Shown here: positions 26,352 to 41,300 of the stretch, piece by piece
Numbering within the stretch: the first letter of the stretch is position 1
Layout of the letters: every line of letters starts with the position of its first letter
Origin: Lineus longissimus
Taxonomy: Eukaryota; Nemertea; Pilidiophora; Heteronemertea; Lineidae
Assembly (NCBI RefSeq): GCF_910592395.1
Contig: NC_088320.1
Span: 992,001 to 1,056,000, forward strand
Direction: 5' to 3'
Length of the DNA stretch: 64,000 nucleotides
Translations under genes and position numbers: made by a program
The notes under the pieces: model-generated
The model's input: only the letters and a program-made list of their open reading frames with translations
Database searches by the model: none
Told to the model about the DNA's origin: nothing

Positions 26352-29300
26352 TCATGGCCTTGACCTTTTCTGAAGCAAGAGTTGCCGGAGTGAGTTAGCT
26401 TCCTCACGAAGTGTCGCCACCTGGGCTCGTAAAATTGCATTTTCTTTCTCGAGGAAACTAGCTCGTATTGCGATCTCATCCTCGCGAGCCTTACGCGCGT
26501 CTCGTGACTTCTTTGCGGCGTGATTGTTACGTTTTCGTCGTTCAAAGTATTTATCGTCTTTTTGGTCGACCGGGATAGGTTTCTTTTCACTGCGCGGCCG
26601 TTTCTGCGCCTGCTGAGTAGCTGAGAGAGCTCTTGCTATCGCTGGAGCAATACCTGAAAATATAAACATAATAAACAAATATTAATTTCTATTGCAAATG
26701 GTCAGGCAAGAAAAGTGACCTGATGAATATTTAGGACCTGATGATATAGTGACCTCGCCGGAATACAGAAGAAAACAACTCATAATTGTCTTTTGGCATC
26801 CTGAGGAAATCAGGGATTAATGTTCACTGATATCCTCAGGATGGTCTTTTGGAAACCCTGCAATGAATTTGAAAGTGTTAAGAAACGGATTTGAATGTAT
26901 GAAGAGCCACCAGAAATGTTGTATTTTTACAAGGCATCCCCAACAGTTCATAAGTTCAGCTATTTCCAGTTGTGTTGTAATATTACCCACTTTATCACTA
27001 CATACACAGAGATTTCATTCAGGTGGGATCTTGGTAGATAAGTTGGCGCAGAATGCATAACACCAAATGTTAACCCCTACCGCACCAATCAATACTTTTG
27101 GCAAATACTTGTGGTCAATATAAGCTTTTCCAGTACTGGTAATTTAAAAACATTAACCCAACTCAAAATTCAAAAGTAATTCTTATCACTTAAATGTCCT
27201 CTCAAAGTAAAAGACTGAACTAAAGATGCCCGCGGCCAACACAAGAATGAAGCTGACCACTTATCATAAACAGCTTCAAGTATCTGTCTCATCCAGAGGT
27301 ACTGCTCTGGTGACAGATGTCTGGCGCGCAATTAAAAATGGGCACGTGCCAATGCAGTGTGCTTGACGACCTTTTTCAATGCGCCAATGAAAAGTTTCTG
27401 AATTCAATGGACAATTTGAGAATTTTCGCCAAGTGTCCGATTTTGGGATCATAAAATGTCAGCAGGACAATGAGTGGAGATCGCAACAAGTTTTTGAATG
27501 ACGAATGCTCGGTTTTGATGCTCAGCACACGCGCCTGGGATGAGTCAAATTTGATGGACGAGTTCCTTCGTTAACGATGGGCGAACAATCGCCGACTTCA
27601 CGAGGTAATTAGGCGATTCTTGGCGACGCTTCAGCGACTCATTAACCTGGTTCGTTAACTCTGAATTCTCAAGTATGATAATTAGTGTAGTTTTATTAAC
27701 GAAGAAACAAAGAAGTTGTAATTTGTGATGAGGAAAAGTGTGATTTTATGATTTTACTCAACGTCTCGTCAAATGACCAGATGTTTGGGTTGGTCTTCAG
27801 ACATGTTGTCATTTAACATGCTGTGGTAATAAGTGCCTCGGAATAATATGTTTTCTTGACTTGTAGAATGTTTCATGAAGTGACCAGATGGTATGGGTGG
27901 TGGCCCAATTTGATGTAATTTGAAAATAATGAGTTTGAAAATGGTATACATGTACATGTAGGTGGATTTGGTTTCCAGCCAAGCAGGCAAGTCAATGTAA
28001 ATTGAATACCTAAGGGGTCATTTTAATTTTTTCGTTCGGGGGGGGGGGGCAGAACCCTTTTTCATCACAGATCTGCATGAAAAACACGTTTTTTGAAATA
28101 CTAGAAAATGTATCCATCTTGGAACAAGAGAATGACTGAACTAAAATAAGATTTAACTTAAGGAAAGTCTGACATTAAAATATAAAATGAAAATCTGCCA
28201 ATAACGGATTCCATTGAATCATAAGATAATCACCCTGGATGTAAAATCGCCACGTTTCTTTTCAATCTCAAGAAAACTTCCTCATCAGCACCGAATGACC
28301 GCAGGCCGCACAAATCATCATTTCGACCATTTCCTCTCACAATACAACAATCGCACTGTGGATAAATACTCAAACTCGACGACTGGTGCAATAATGGTGT
28401 CGCTGACCAGCGGACAGTCGCAATAATGGCGGAGACCATTACCCAGGTGAGAAGTGCCATCTTCAATCATAGGACTTCCTGCGCGCCACAGAAATGCAAA
28501 TGTATGATTTTGACGATATTGAAAATCTTTTGTGCTGCACTAAGATGACCGTTGGTCATAGCCTTGCCTTTCAAGGTTTTCTATGGAGCTAAGGGAAATT
28601 TGAAAATAAAGCTAGAAAAATTTGCCCTGGGTACTTTACTGGGTCCATCTGGTGCAGACTGACCAAAGTTTTAGATATTTTACTTGCAGAACAAGACTTG
28701 GGCTTATAATGGTTCAAAATATGCATTCATCTGTGTAGGGCTATTGGTCAAGAGTGCTACTTTTCATCACAACATAACTCAAGTCCCGAAAATCTTCTTT
28801 CGATATTTTTACGCTGAGCTTGTCAGAACGCAAGTGCATTTGAATGTCACTTCTGACAGTTACGTTTTATTCCAACTGACGAATGTTCGAGACTGATTCA
28901 AACATTTCTTGACTATTTTTGATATTTATGTCAGAACCAAAAGTGATCTACTCTGCACTCCTTGGCATTTGTGGTTTGTCCAACCCTGTTGCTGCCTCAC
29001 TGATACGGTCCTCAAAATAACACAGAAGTGTTGAGGTCAAGAGAAGGGAACATGACTGTACGACCACACCCCATCACACTGACCACAGGGAACTACCAAC
29101 ATTTGATTTTCTCACATTTCAGTCAAAATTTATTTGAAAAGATCAAATAAACAAACACTGTCCGAAAAATCAGAGAAGTCAACTGAAGGAGTATCTCGAG
29201 AACAATGAGCAGACGACACGACCAAATATGGAACAATGGTATCCAGTGGTCAGTATTTGTCCAGCGAAACAGGAGCGAGTTTAGCCAATTGGGAAAACGT

Positions 29301-32300
29301 GTCCATAGAAAATATGAAAATCAATGGACAAAGCCTAAGATCATCTGCTTCAGAGTATTAATCACAGACAAGTCGGAGCAAGACAATCCAAAACTACAGG
29401 GTGTACTTTCCGAATCAAAACATCCTCATTTACATGTTTTGTGCCCATGATTCCCAGATTGACCAGTCTTGAACCAGCAGACGTGCAGCTGAATTGATGA
29501 CAGTTGTCAAAATTATCATTCAGCAGTAAATGATATTGTCTAAAATTAGACTTTCCTTTGAGGAAATTTGTAAATTTGCCCTATTTTGTTGTTGATCAGC
29601 AGATGTTTGCAGACATCGCAAATCTATTTATTTAAATTGATAAGTCAATGGATGCCACACAACATATTTTGAATTTGAAATGTGCCAAATGATGCTTTGG
29701 TCATTTTAACCCATTCTGTTTCTAAAGTCTGAAGAGTCGAAATCAAATTTTAAAATGTCCCAAGAACTAAGTACAAACTGTTTGTAGACCCATTTATTTT
29801 TGCGGCCCCACAAATTTGCAACTTTCAGTGACTCTTTGACCCCCTTTTTCAACACCTTGCCACGAAGTTGTAACTCTGCAATTTCACCAATAAGGATACA
29901 AGCTACAAAACGTCGGCCTAATACTGTGCTTAATTCTGAAACAGGGAATTGTAACCAACTAGCAAAGTTCATGAACCTGTGGTGTAAATGTCTGCCAGTC
30001 AACAAAGGAATTACATATTGTGCTGTATTAATGATATAAGAATTACATCAACAAACCTTCCACTGGCCTCCAGGGCAAACTGAATATAAAACACCTATTT
30101 CCACACTTTATGAGAGTTTTTATAAGGGCCACATAACACTGTGATGAAGTCACATAAACTTTGTGCTGAGACGTTATGTGGCGAATTGAAGAAATGGTAT
30201 AAGTTTTATCAATACCATTCAAGTGATTTTGAAATTGCAAGAACTGTTAACCCCTTTATGCCAACGATTGCAAATTTTTACAATTCACTTAAAATCAGAA
30301 AAACTTTTGCACCGGCAAGCTTCTGTTGTGTAGAAAACATTTGTGACCTACAGTGTTATAGCCTGATCAGTTAGGGTGTAATGCTCATGATACAAAGTTC
30401 AATCATTATTAGGGCCATACTGCTAATGTAGCTAATTGATGTAACCTGATCATATTGATTGATCTTATTGCCTGCCTTTGATCAGAAATGTTGTAATGCA
30501 TGGTGTTGACCTCTCAAATACAGTTCTGTTCATCAATAACCTTCCTTGTATTGCTTAACATTGAGCACTGGATCCTGCGTTAACAGGCTGTCTGGACTGA
30601 ACACAATGAAGCAAGGTTTACCAACGGAGAACAAATTGAAGTGAGTCGATATTGAGATGGTCCCTGTAACTCACTGGTCAAGCCCTAACATACCAGAATT
30701 CTCCACGTAGCCTTGAATGATAACACTCGGCCAAGAACCCGTGATTACACATGACATAAACATGCAGATGCATGTTAAGTGCCAATACCTTGCCCGGTGG
30801 TCTGCAAGATCAATGCATGTTGATTGCATGTTGTGGTTGAGGCATTCACCAAAGTGATATTTCAGATTGCATTTCCTGCAAATCGTTCCTGATCAATGCA
30901 ACTTGGCAAAGACAGCATAACTCACCACCAACTTTTACCATATGCTAAATGTTCACTAAGAAGTGAGGCAATAACATCGAAACCCCACTTCTCCCCATGC
31001 TCCACTCTCTCATCATCTCACACAACTGACAAATGTAGCGCCCCCTCAATAGACAACCTTTCGCTACAGTTACAATTACTTGTTGCAAAATCCTCTGTCC
31101 TTTTGTCACCCACCTGTTTCGGGAGATAATCACGGCCGCGCGCCCGCTCATCCTCACGGACAGGTGAACAGATTAGGAACGTGGCTATCTTTGGATTTCC
31201 GTCGCATTGTCAAAAGATATCACAGAGATCTGAGGGCCATTAATTAGGATTTGGCGTAAAGTTGGAAAGCGGGAAATATTTTTACGTTTTGATGAACTGA
31301 TAGAAAGTTGTGAGACATTAATTTGAATTCTGTGCTGATTTTGAAAACCTTCGAATGATTCTTAGGGGCATAGATGGAAGCAGAAGAGAGAATTCAAGAG
31401 AACCTTTAGAGAGAATTCAAGAAAAGTCCATGAATCCACCCCCAATTGCAAAAGGCCTGGAGTTTTCATCAGAGCATGGAAAAATGACTGAGAATCATTT
31501 TAACAATATAGCCATGTACTGTCCATCAAGTACACATCCTATAATATTATTTATATCCTTCATATCTTATCAATAATAATAATAATCTCTTTTTGTTGAC
31601 TTGCAAGAGTCAAAACTACAAAACCTGAAAAAAATTTCAAAACTGCCAAACATACAAAATGAAAAAAATCAACATATGTGATAATTACCCCAAACTGAAT
31701 ACATATTTCCTCCTCCATCCATTCTATTCCCTGCAGCCTCCCACTGCGGTGAGAAACTCATCCCGAGCGGGTTATACCCCGATGGTACCGTCAACGGGTA
31801 CGAGGCCGGCAAACCACGATTAGCAGAACTTTCGGACACGAGCTCCATGACGTTCGCTGGACAGTAACGATCTGTCAAGTGATGCTAACTCCACGAAGGA
31901 TGACACGTACTAAAAATAGCCCACTTGACTCGGAGTCCGGGATTCATTCGGTGCCACAATGGGGTATTCAGCGGTGACCACTGATTAGTGCGGACTGACC
32001 ACTGATGACCACTGGTTGAAAATGATGACTGTTATGATTTTAATACGATTGTTATGGATGCGTATCCAAGGCTCAACCCGGAAAAGGTTTTTGAATGCTA
32101 TGTCCGGGAATGATATTGGTCAAATCTGCTGACACACTGAAAGAGTTCATGAGTTCCACCCATTATAAAGGGTTTGGATGAGATACATTTCAAGTGAATG
32201 GTTCTTAGCAATCCTCCATCCAACTCAAATATCTGAAACTCTGACTTTACGAGTGGTAAACGTCACATGATCGTCATCAGCCACCAGTCACTGATTGCGC

Positions 32301-35300
32301 AGGTTATCGATGATATCAACATTGATGGTGACCGGAGATAGCCACAGTTATCAGCGATTCTGAGTAATTCGTGTTAATCCTAGCTCAACCATGGTCAATA
32401 AACTTGACATTGTTTTTTATACAGCTATTCTGATAATTTTCGATTATTCATCAAAGTTAACATGGACTATCCTGGTTATCACAGTGATTCCTCTCATGTA
32501 TTCCACAATAAAGTCCATTCCGAGAAAACGAAGACAAAATCACAACCAAAATGAAAAGTGAAGGAATGAAATGTCCTCGCACAGGGTAAGAAACACCTTC
32601 ACAGAATTTATACCAAGTGAATGTTGAGCCGGAGACTAGACAGACAAATTTCTCTGAGGAGTAAGCTTGACGAAGAATCCTGGCTTGAACATAGAAACTG
32701 TAAGGTCTAAAAGAGAATAAGGCACTGCTACATTCTGACTCATATCTTCACACAGCTAACACAAATCTCATTAATTTGAGTAGCAAACTTATAAAATTCT
32801 TCATAAGCGTCTGAACGGTGTCTTACACCTGTAACAGTTCATGAACCTGCCGTTCATCAAAGCATATTACATAAGTTTTAGTCAATAGTTATGGAGAATT
32901 GTTTGTTGGACAAGTTGTTGTAATCATTTAGCATGATATCCAACTGAACTGATTGCTTGAGTCCATCAGCCAATTCAATGAATCCATGATTTTTACATGA
33001 TTGTTTGGAGTTAAGACTAGGATTTGCGTTATTGCCTTGATATTAATCTGCTAGTGTTACTCTCTTGATTGGTGGAGGGGGGGGGGGGGGCTATTACACA
33101 ACACTGGCAGTGATATGTTGTCACAACCAGCATCAGAGGACTTGTCATAATCTCACAACTGATTTTCCACTTGTCATGAATCCAGAACAAGAGAAATATC
33201 ATGCCTTCGAAACCAGCGATGAGCTGCCCTGAGAATTCCGCCACGCTTATCCCAAGACACAAAACAATTGGTGAGTTGGAGGAGTTTGAATGATTCTGTC
33301 TTGTAGTCCAAGTGAAGACACCAGCATAATCCTATATCATATTGAACCTGACAGATAATACAGCTAATCGGTTAATCCATGAAATGACACACCAAACCAT
33401 ACATCAGCCATAAAACAGAACATGTCTAGTTAGCAATAGAACAAAGAACTAGTAATTCCACTGCAGCTCTCACTGGACGGATCCTATCACCTTGCAGGCT
33501 CCAACCACACTCAACGCACACAACTTGATACGAAAACTGGCGAGATATCGCAGCGAAAATATCTTGGCCCTTCGATGAACTCTAACCTCGACTGGGTGGA
33601 GGCCCAACGGTGTCACAAGATTACCTAACCAAACAATACGCCCCTCGATTGGGTCCAATACGTTACGTAATGAAGCTTTATCAGTCCGGAGTTGGACACC
33701 AATTGTATCTCTCGTCTGATTTTCATCTTGAAAGTTAAGCCTTGGATAACATGTTTGAAATAGGAACAGTTTTAGAGAGATGTGACCTGGGTCACCATTT
33801 TCTAATCTGGTCAACCAAAAAGACAGAAAACAACACTTACTCATGCTTGATGTATTTGTCATACAAGCATGAAAGATGGATCTGTAGTTGGCAACTCCAT
33901 ATCATGTGCCAATCATGGCCAAGTCACAAGTCACAAGCTGCGTCTTCAGTGGTCACAATCAAGGACAGGTTGTGCCTCTAAAGACAGACCAATGTTTCAC
34001 AAGGATGCAGACTATGAATATCAGAATGAAAAACCAAATCATAAACAGAAGAAGGTTATTGGTTAGAATGTCATTCCTCTCCACGTCAGTGAGCAAGAAA
34101 GATTTCATGAGATAACATGACCAAAATAAAAACAAAGAAACGGTCAACAAAACTTCTGAAATGTAACATTGCAATATTACACATAGTGCACTCCCTCTGA
34201 AGCAGGCATACATAATGAGTGTGTAACAACATGTCACTCCTATGCAACCCCTATATTGTGGACACCTCAGTAACAAAGACAACTCAACCTACCGCACACT
34301 ACATTCACAACAGGGTCAAATAAATCCATCCCATAATCATGTGTCGTCAAAAACTGTAAAAATTTGGAGGAAATATTCCAAAATAAATCTAGTCCATTGA
34401 AAACATTCAACAAAACTGACCTCTGTTCAGCAGGGTCAACTGTGTAAGTCTATATATAACAACATGCAATGGAGTTAGCATGAGTTAGGTGGGTAAGTAC
34501 ATTTGCATGTTCCACTCAGTGAGCATGCAGGGTATGCTTCAACTCAAGCTGTTGTGAGTTAACAATACATTTGTGAACAATAGGCATGGGAACTGCACTC
34601 AACTTAGTTTGGAATCTTCAACATAAGTCCAGCCAATACCAATGCATGAATAGGCCAATACATCTCAGGTCTAGAGGTTGTCCACAGCCAAATCCTTGGC
34701 CATGAGTTCTGATGTCTCATGTTTAGCATGGCAGTGTGACTCTGGTCGACAGGGAGAGGTACGAGTGAGAAAAGATATACAGATAGGTTGTTCCAGGACA
34801 ACAGGCCATGACAGATAAGACAATGTCACAACCATACTCAACGGTTGTCTTGCATCTGTTGTCATGCAGGCCTACCAATAATATGTTGACTTCCTCAAAG
34901 ATTAAAGTGCAATATGTGATTTACCAGAAAATGGCCGAGAGGGAACAAATGACATCCAATGGTGGTATTTTTGCTCTTGACCACCAACTGTTCGGGGCCA
35001 TGCAGTCTCAGGAAGGTCGACCCTGGAATCGGGTATAGCCTATGACCCTAAAAACTGGAGGACAATCTGCCACAATATTGCCATCTTCTCTCAGAGACTT
35101 ACTTTTGTTAATGCCAACTCTGGAATAATCCAAGAGAGAATTATACTCCATTGAGTTGTAACTGTACTCCATTATAGCGAGGCGCTAACTCGGACAGCGA
35201 AACACACACTGGAGTGGTTGCCCCACAAGAAAAGACAAGTTATCAAAACACTGGCATACTTGTATCTTACCGAATAGTACAAGTAATGTTGCATTTTGTT

Positions 35301-38300
35301 ACATTTTGCACACTGGGTCGGCCCCTTCCCATGACATGTACAGTGGATTTGGCACCAGGTTTACAAAACGTACACCGTAATGTCATGCAATCGGTTACGT
35401 GTTGCAATATTGCATGGCCCTGTTAACCACTTTGGGCTAGACCGCAGGAATAACATTGTATAAGATACCTCAAGGGTTATATCGATAAAAAAACAATGTC
35501 TGTAGGCCTGGGTTATAATTGATAGGGAATACCGTTCAAACATCACATATCAACCACGCAGGCAGCGTTCTCATTAAAAACAGGCGGAACACGCCAAAAG
35601 TTTTCTTAGTCACTCTGACGCTGATAATGTTACCACTTGTGTTCATTCATGAGAGGCTACCATTCGTACCAAGAACTGAATAGCATCTATACCTATGGTT
35701 GTCATAAAAGGCCTACTCTGCCTGTTTACCTTTCTCACGGAAGTTTGTGATCATGAAACATGCCCTTTTTCACTTATTATGAGAGCGGTCTCTTCATTGA
35801 TATGTTCAACCAGTTTCACACAATACAAATCCATCATCTCGCTACCAACCTTACCGAAAGTTTAAATCCATTCGAAAGTGATGCTAATGGATATAGACCA
35901 ATGATATATCTCTGCAGCTAAAAGCCTTTGGCGTTATTTCACCAGAAAAGGATAAGATGTTGATAAGTCATTCTATTAGCACCCATCATCTGAGATTTGA
36001 ACAAAAGCAGAATGACCAGATATTGGTTTGAGTTTGGACTTAACAGGAAATGACAAGCTAAAAGTGTGATATCAGTAACTGTTGGCATTGGAATCAGTTT
36101 CTTTTATGAATAGGAGAGAAATTGAAAAGTTAAAGGAGTTTATTACCATGCTAACGGCTTCCAAGTCACTTTTCATGCTACAGAATTAATTTCAGAGAAA
36201 ATGGAAAAATCTATGGAATGATCAGGTTTCGAGTTCAAACTGAGCCTCGTGAACATTTTTAAACATTCAAAATGTGATCAGTGCCATATGCAACAGATTT
36301 CAAGATCTAGCCAGCCAAGTGAAGCCATTGGAAGTATTAGACGATGATGTCAGCACCCTGAGGGATCATATGGACCAACTTCTGGCGGATAAATCTCGCA
36401 CGGACAAAGAGAATTCCTTCTGTCCAGTCTCGCACCCGTCCATTTTCTATTGGACAATAAAACATTAGTATCGGAGATGACCACTCAAAACAAAGCCTCC
36501 AACAACGACGGGAGGTGTTGGGATAGCGGAACTTTGAATTGACAATGGATCATAGCCTTGATTCGACAACTGATTCAGATTCAACAGATTTCTAATATTA
36601 ATTGTAGTTATTTTCATCGCCATCGCCACCCTCAGCCATTAAGACAGTAAAACCCGGATGTTTGTGGTAAAACGTGTTGAAGCCTGCGGGCACCTGTAGG
36701 ACCAGCGATCAGGGCAGGAATCTTTATCAAATAAACAACCTTGGTCAGCTTCTACAGCTGCAGCTTTAGAGGTAATGTGACCCTGAATGGGGCTCCTGGG
36801 GCAACCTTGCCAGTTTTGACAATACTAAGCAGGGTTCTGGACAATAGTGGTGGGTGACCACAGGGGGTAAGGGTCAGGAAGTGGTCCAGAGTGGTCAGTG
36901 TTCGGCCAAAGAATCCATAGACAAAAGAACCACTGCACTCATAAATAATCACCGTTGGAGGGTCACTATTTATTCCAGATTTATTCCCTTCAAAAGAATC
37001 CTAATGTCATCTGTCATTTGCATTATTCTTCTTAGTGGAATTCCATAGTTTTGGTGACCCGTCCCAATATGTCAGAGAGATTCATAAAAGTTGTGAAAAG
37101 ATTCGAGATTAGGAATGCGTGGTCGCCTTCTGTCAGATTCAGTGTCTGTCGACCGGTTATTATCAACGGAAAACCACACTTGGCAAAACTTGATGTAAAG
37201 TCACTGTCATTTTGGCAAATGTCGGAGATAATTTATGACAAATGCGTCCATGATTTGGTCGTGCACCTTGAAAGAGGGAGAAGTGAAAAGTGTGAATCTG
37301 ACAAGAGAAGTACTGGTTTTGCTTCACCTTTGCAGAGGTGTGAAGAGGGTGGCACCTGGTAACTGCCAAGCTACCGTAGCAGATAACCCATAGGGCAACC
37401 ACTTAAACAAGTATAACCCATAGGGTAACTACCAACCCATTGGGTAAGTATCAACCCATTGGGTAACTATCAACCCATTGGGTAACTACCAACCCATTGG
37501 GTAAGTATCAACCCATTGGGTAACTACCAACCCATTGGGCAACTACCAACCCATTGGGTAACTACCAACCCATTGGGTAACTACCAACCCATTGGGTAAC
37601 TACCAACCCATTGGGTAACTACCAACCCATAGGGTAACTACCAACCCATTGGGTAACTACCAACCCATTGGCAACTACCAACCCATTGGGTAACTACCAA
37701 CCCATTGTGTAACTATCAACCCATTGGGTAACTACCAACCCATTGGGTAACTATCAAAGCAACTACTGTAAACAGGGATGACGACAACAGCTCTACCTCA
37801 ATTTCAAAAGGTACTGGCATCTCATCTTCTTATCTCAACTCATCAAGAGTCAAGAACATAAGGAAGGAAGGATCTCAGAAAGATTCCCAGAAATGAAACC
37901 CTTTCAAACTTCCATTGGACCTGAACCCACTCCTACTGGTACAGAAGAACTCACTGTAACTACACCACCACAATTTCAAAAGTTATCAGCATCTCAACTT
38001 CTCATCTCTCCTCATCAAAAGGGACGAAATCTCATAAAGCTCTCAGACATGAATATCCTTTCAAGCCCGAGGTTCAATGTCCAGAAATCCTTTACATCCA
38101 CGGGACATAATTACTTTCTTTATGCCCAATTTATAAAAGAAAAATTATTCGATTTTGAAGAAATAACGCATGCCTTGCAGCGGGACAAAAAGATGCGTGG
38201 CCTGGTCACATGTCTTTTGTCAGAGAGCATAAACGCGCTTTCGAAAAGTTTGTCAAATTGGGTGTATGATATTTTTACTCGTGTGGTTGTCTTTGTTAGT

Positions 38301-41300
38301 GATAAGTGGCTTTTTAAGGTTTGATGAATGTATCGTTACAGTGTTTAGTTGAGCTCGTGCGCTTCTTTTGTGGTGAGAGATTAGTGCCGATTTCTTCAAA
38401 CAACCGATGAGTTTCCGTTTCTTTATTTCAGGTGGGAATAGTTTTATTTATTTCACGGCATATTATTGATTTTTATGTTTCTAAAACAAAATTTCTCACA
38501 CTTTTTCACATATTTTGCAAGAATTATATTCGGCAAGCTCGGTTTTTCCACAGCCTGTAGCTTTCATACAAGAATCATACAAGCCTGTAGCTTTCATACA
38601 AGAATCATACAATGTTAAGCATTATATTGGCATGATTTTATGTTGTCACCTCCCTCAAACAGAAACTCTTCTACCACCCCCTCCAACCACAAATGAACCA
38701 AAGAATCTTTCCTAAACCCCTTCACCAATATCAACTTCCTAAGAACTGCCGTCGTGATTTTTCAAATCTCCGACGTCTGTCGTTTCTATTCCAATCATCA
38801 CCTGCTTCTTTCTCCCCATCCACCGATCTATCTGCCTCCCAACACAATCCATCCCCGTCAACACGATTAGCCCCTTTATTTAGTTAACTGCGACGCTCCA
38901 CTGATAATCCTCCACACCATGCGAGGAACCAAACGAAACTGCCACCACGTGCAACTCCATCCAGCAAACCGTAAACCCGCCATCGGCAAATTGTGTCATT
39001 TTGATCCTATGATCTCTGCGATTGTTAGAATTCGACAGAATCTCCCGCGCAGATGGATCCGGCATGAAAAACACAAAGCGTCGGTCCGCTTGTCCAGTGC
39101 TGGTCACTCATCGCAGTAGGGGATTAGCCTGTTTCTTTTATTTCAATGCTACTATGTTATTCTTCATTGTTGAATGGTCGAATTTATTGTCGACATTCGT
39201 AGCTTTGTTACGAGTGGCTCGGCGCTTTGTTTCTGAGGAACAATCATCGAATTGCCAAGCCAACACAGTGGTCATTCTTTGTGGGAACAATACCTGTCAG
39301 TTTTTGATTCGGACACCAGTTGACGACTATAATTTCCTAAACATCATCAAAAGACAAAATTCAAATTTTGCCGAGGGTGGGTGGGGGATGTCTTACTTCC
39401 AGTTAAGCCCTACAGACTTGTGATTCTCATCCAGTCGGGGACATCTGCCTCGATTGTTAAGCAATAATCATGACGTCTGTCAGGAACTTCTTTAACGATA
39501 TTTTGATTTGCTGCTAGTTCTTGTGGGATACGAGGCAACGGACATTTTCGGTCTTCACCCCCTCAGGAAACGATCCTCGCCATAGAATCGGACAGGAAGT
39601 TCTTTGTTATGATATGTTCGTTCCCTTTCTGAGGGTCGGCGGTAATTTGTCATCGCCTCGCACCGATTATATTTATAACACTTTATTATCAGGTAATCGT
39701 TGTTCATCTCGGACGATCTGATCAAATGTATGATTTCCTTTTCGCATTCTGATAACTACAGGGTCTAATTAGCTTATGGGCGCGGAGGTGTAACTTGGTC
39801 AGTCTGGGAACCGGCAGGTTCTCAGGATTCGAAGGCACTTTAGAAAGAGCTGCAAGTTTGGTTCTTGCTCCAAAGACAGGCAAGACTAACTAAAGTCTGG
39901 ATAGTGAAGGAAAAGCTTAGGATGAAATTGGTTCCTTTATCAAAACAATACGTGTTCACGCTGGGACCGTTATAGTTTTGTGATTGGGTGGCAAGGCCAT
40001 GAATAAAGTGTGGTAATAAGTCCAAATCTGAATGCATTAACTATTAGATTTTACTTTTTAGCACAAACTGATCAAAACATTTTAGCAGAACTGGGCTCTG
40101 ACCTGATGTGACTCGATCGTGTCTTATCTCATCCATTATTATGGGAGTAGTGTTATGTATACCACCTGTCGTGTTTGACACAAGTTTGTAATAACAGGTA
40201 AATGAACGCTGACCTAACGATGAACTTTTCTCACTTTTCTAACGGTCAGAATACCATAGTCTAAGAGCTTAGAATGTTAGATTAACATTTCTTTGTCAGG
40301 CCTAATGGTGACATAAACACACAAACAGGACCACTTTCTCTCCAGACACCTCTGCCAGCAGGACTCCCTCTCAATGTGGGGTGGTGCGTCCCGACACTTT
40401 TGAAAATGGAATGGTGTTTTTTACACAACATACGTAACGTACCCAAGCAAGGAATCATTGGCTTGGCCTGGGCATATACAGTAGAACCTCCCTTAGCGGA
40501 CACCTCTCTAATAAGGACACCCTCTCTATTAAGGACACTGGTTTTGGTACCAAATTGGTTGTTACCATTCAATTTTACCTCTCTAATCAGGACACCTCTC
40601 TTTTAAGGACAGCACTTTTCAGTCCCGAGGGTGTCCTTATTAGAGAGGTTCTACTGTAGATTGTTTAGGACATCCTTCTTATCATAATGATATTCAATGT
40701 GTATAATGCACAGATGTCATGGTCAGCTGCTATGCATGACTTAACAACTTTTGAAATCCTGTCCAAACATTTGACAACTTTGAGAAAGAGAATCATTTCT
40801 CTATGCATAAGCGAGACATGTCCTTAGGTAAGTTCACAATCCTACTCAGGTGAGCTGGTAGATCGAGAGGAGATTGTGACATTGTCTCTGGGAAGATTGT
40901 GACTTTGTCTCAGAGTGCACAGATCAATAATCCTGGACACTTTTCTATTCTATACGAACTTCACAGAAGGACTTCCAACAAGACTCTCAATCACCTGAAC
41001 AGCCCAGATCATCGCCCCAGAATCCAAAGTCAAGTCGTAATCTACTCAATTTCCCCGCACAAGCCCGTAACATCACGGCTCCTTCAACAAGGGCCAACGG
41101 GAGTTCATCTCTCTTTACTTAATACCATCTCAATGAATCACCAAGTGATAACAGACCAGTAAGACATTTGATTGCCGCTGCTATCATTCAGGGGACCATC
41201 TCAGAAAGCCTATAAACTTCACAAATTGGAAATTCCTATTCATGACATTTACTGTAAGGTCCAACAAAAGTGAAGATGTGAAAAAGGCAGAACTTTTTTG

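Noticed and set aside
28230-28451. Minus-strand open frame starting MALLTWVMVSAIIATV (signal-peptide-like)
   Set aside because: Possible donor near its end is in phase 2 and does not fit the bZIP exon; no homologue recognised.
31113-31151. Minus-strand ATGAGCGGGCGCGCGG first-exon candidate followed by GTGGGT
   Set aside because: Ends in phase 2, which would put the bZIP exon out of frame.
37893-38324. 143-codon plus-strand open frame starting MKPFQTSIGPEP
   Set aside because: Inside the bZIP intron, AT-rich, no recognisable domain, no splice logic.
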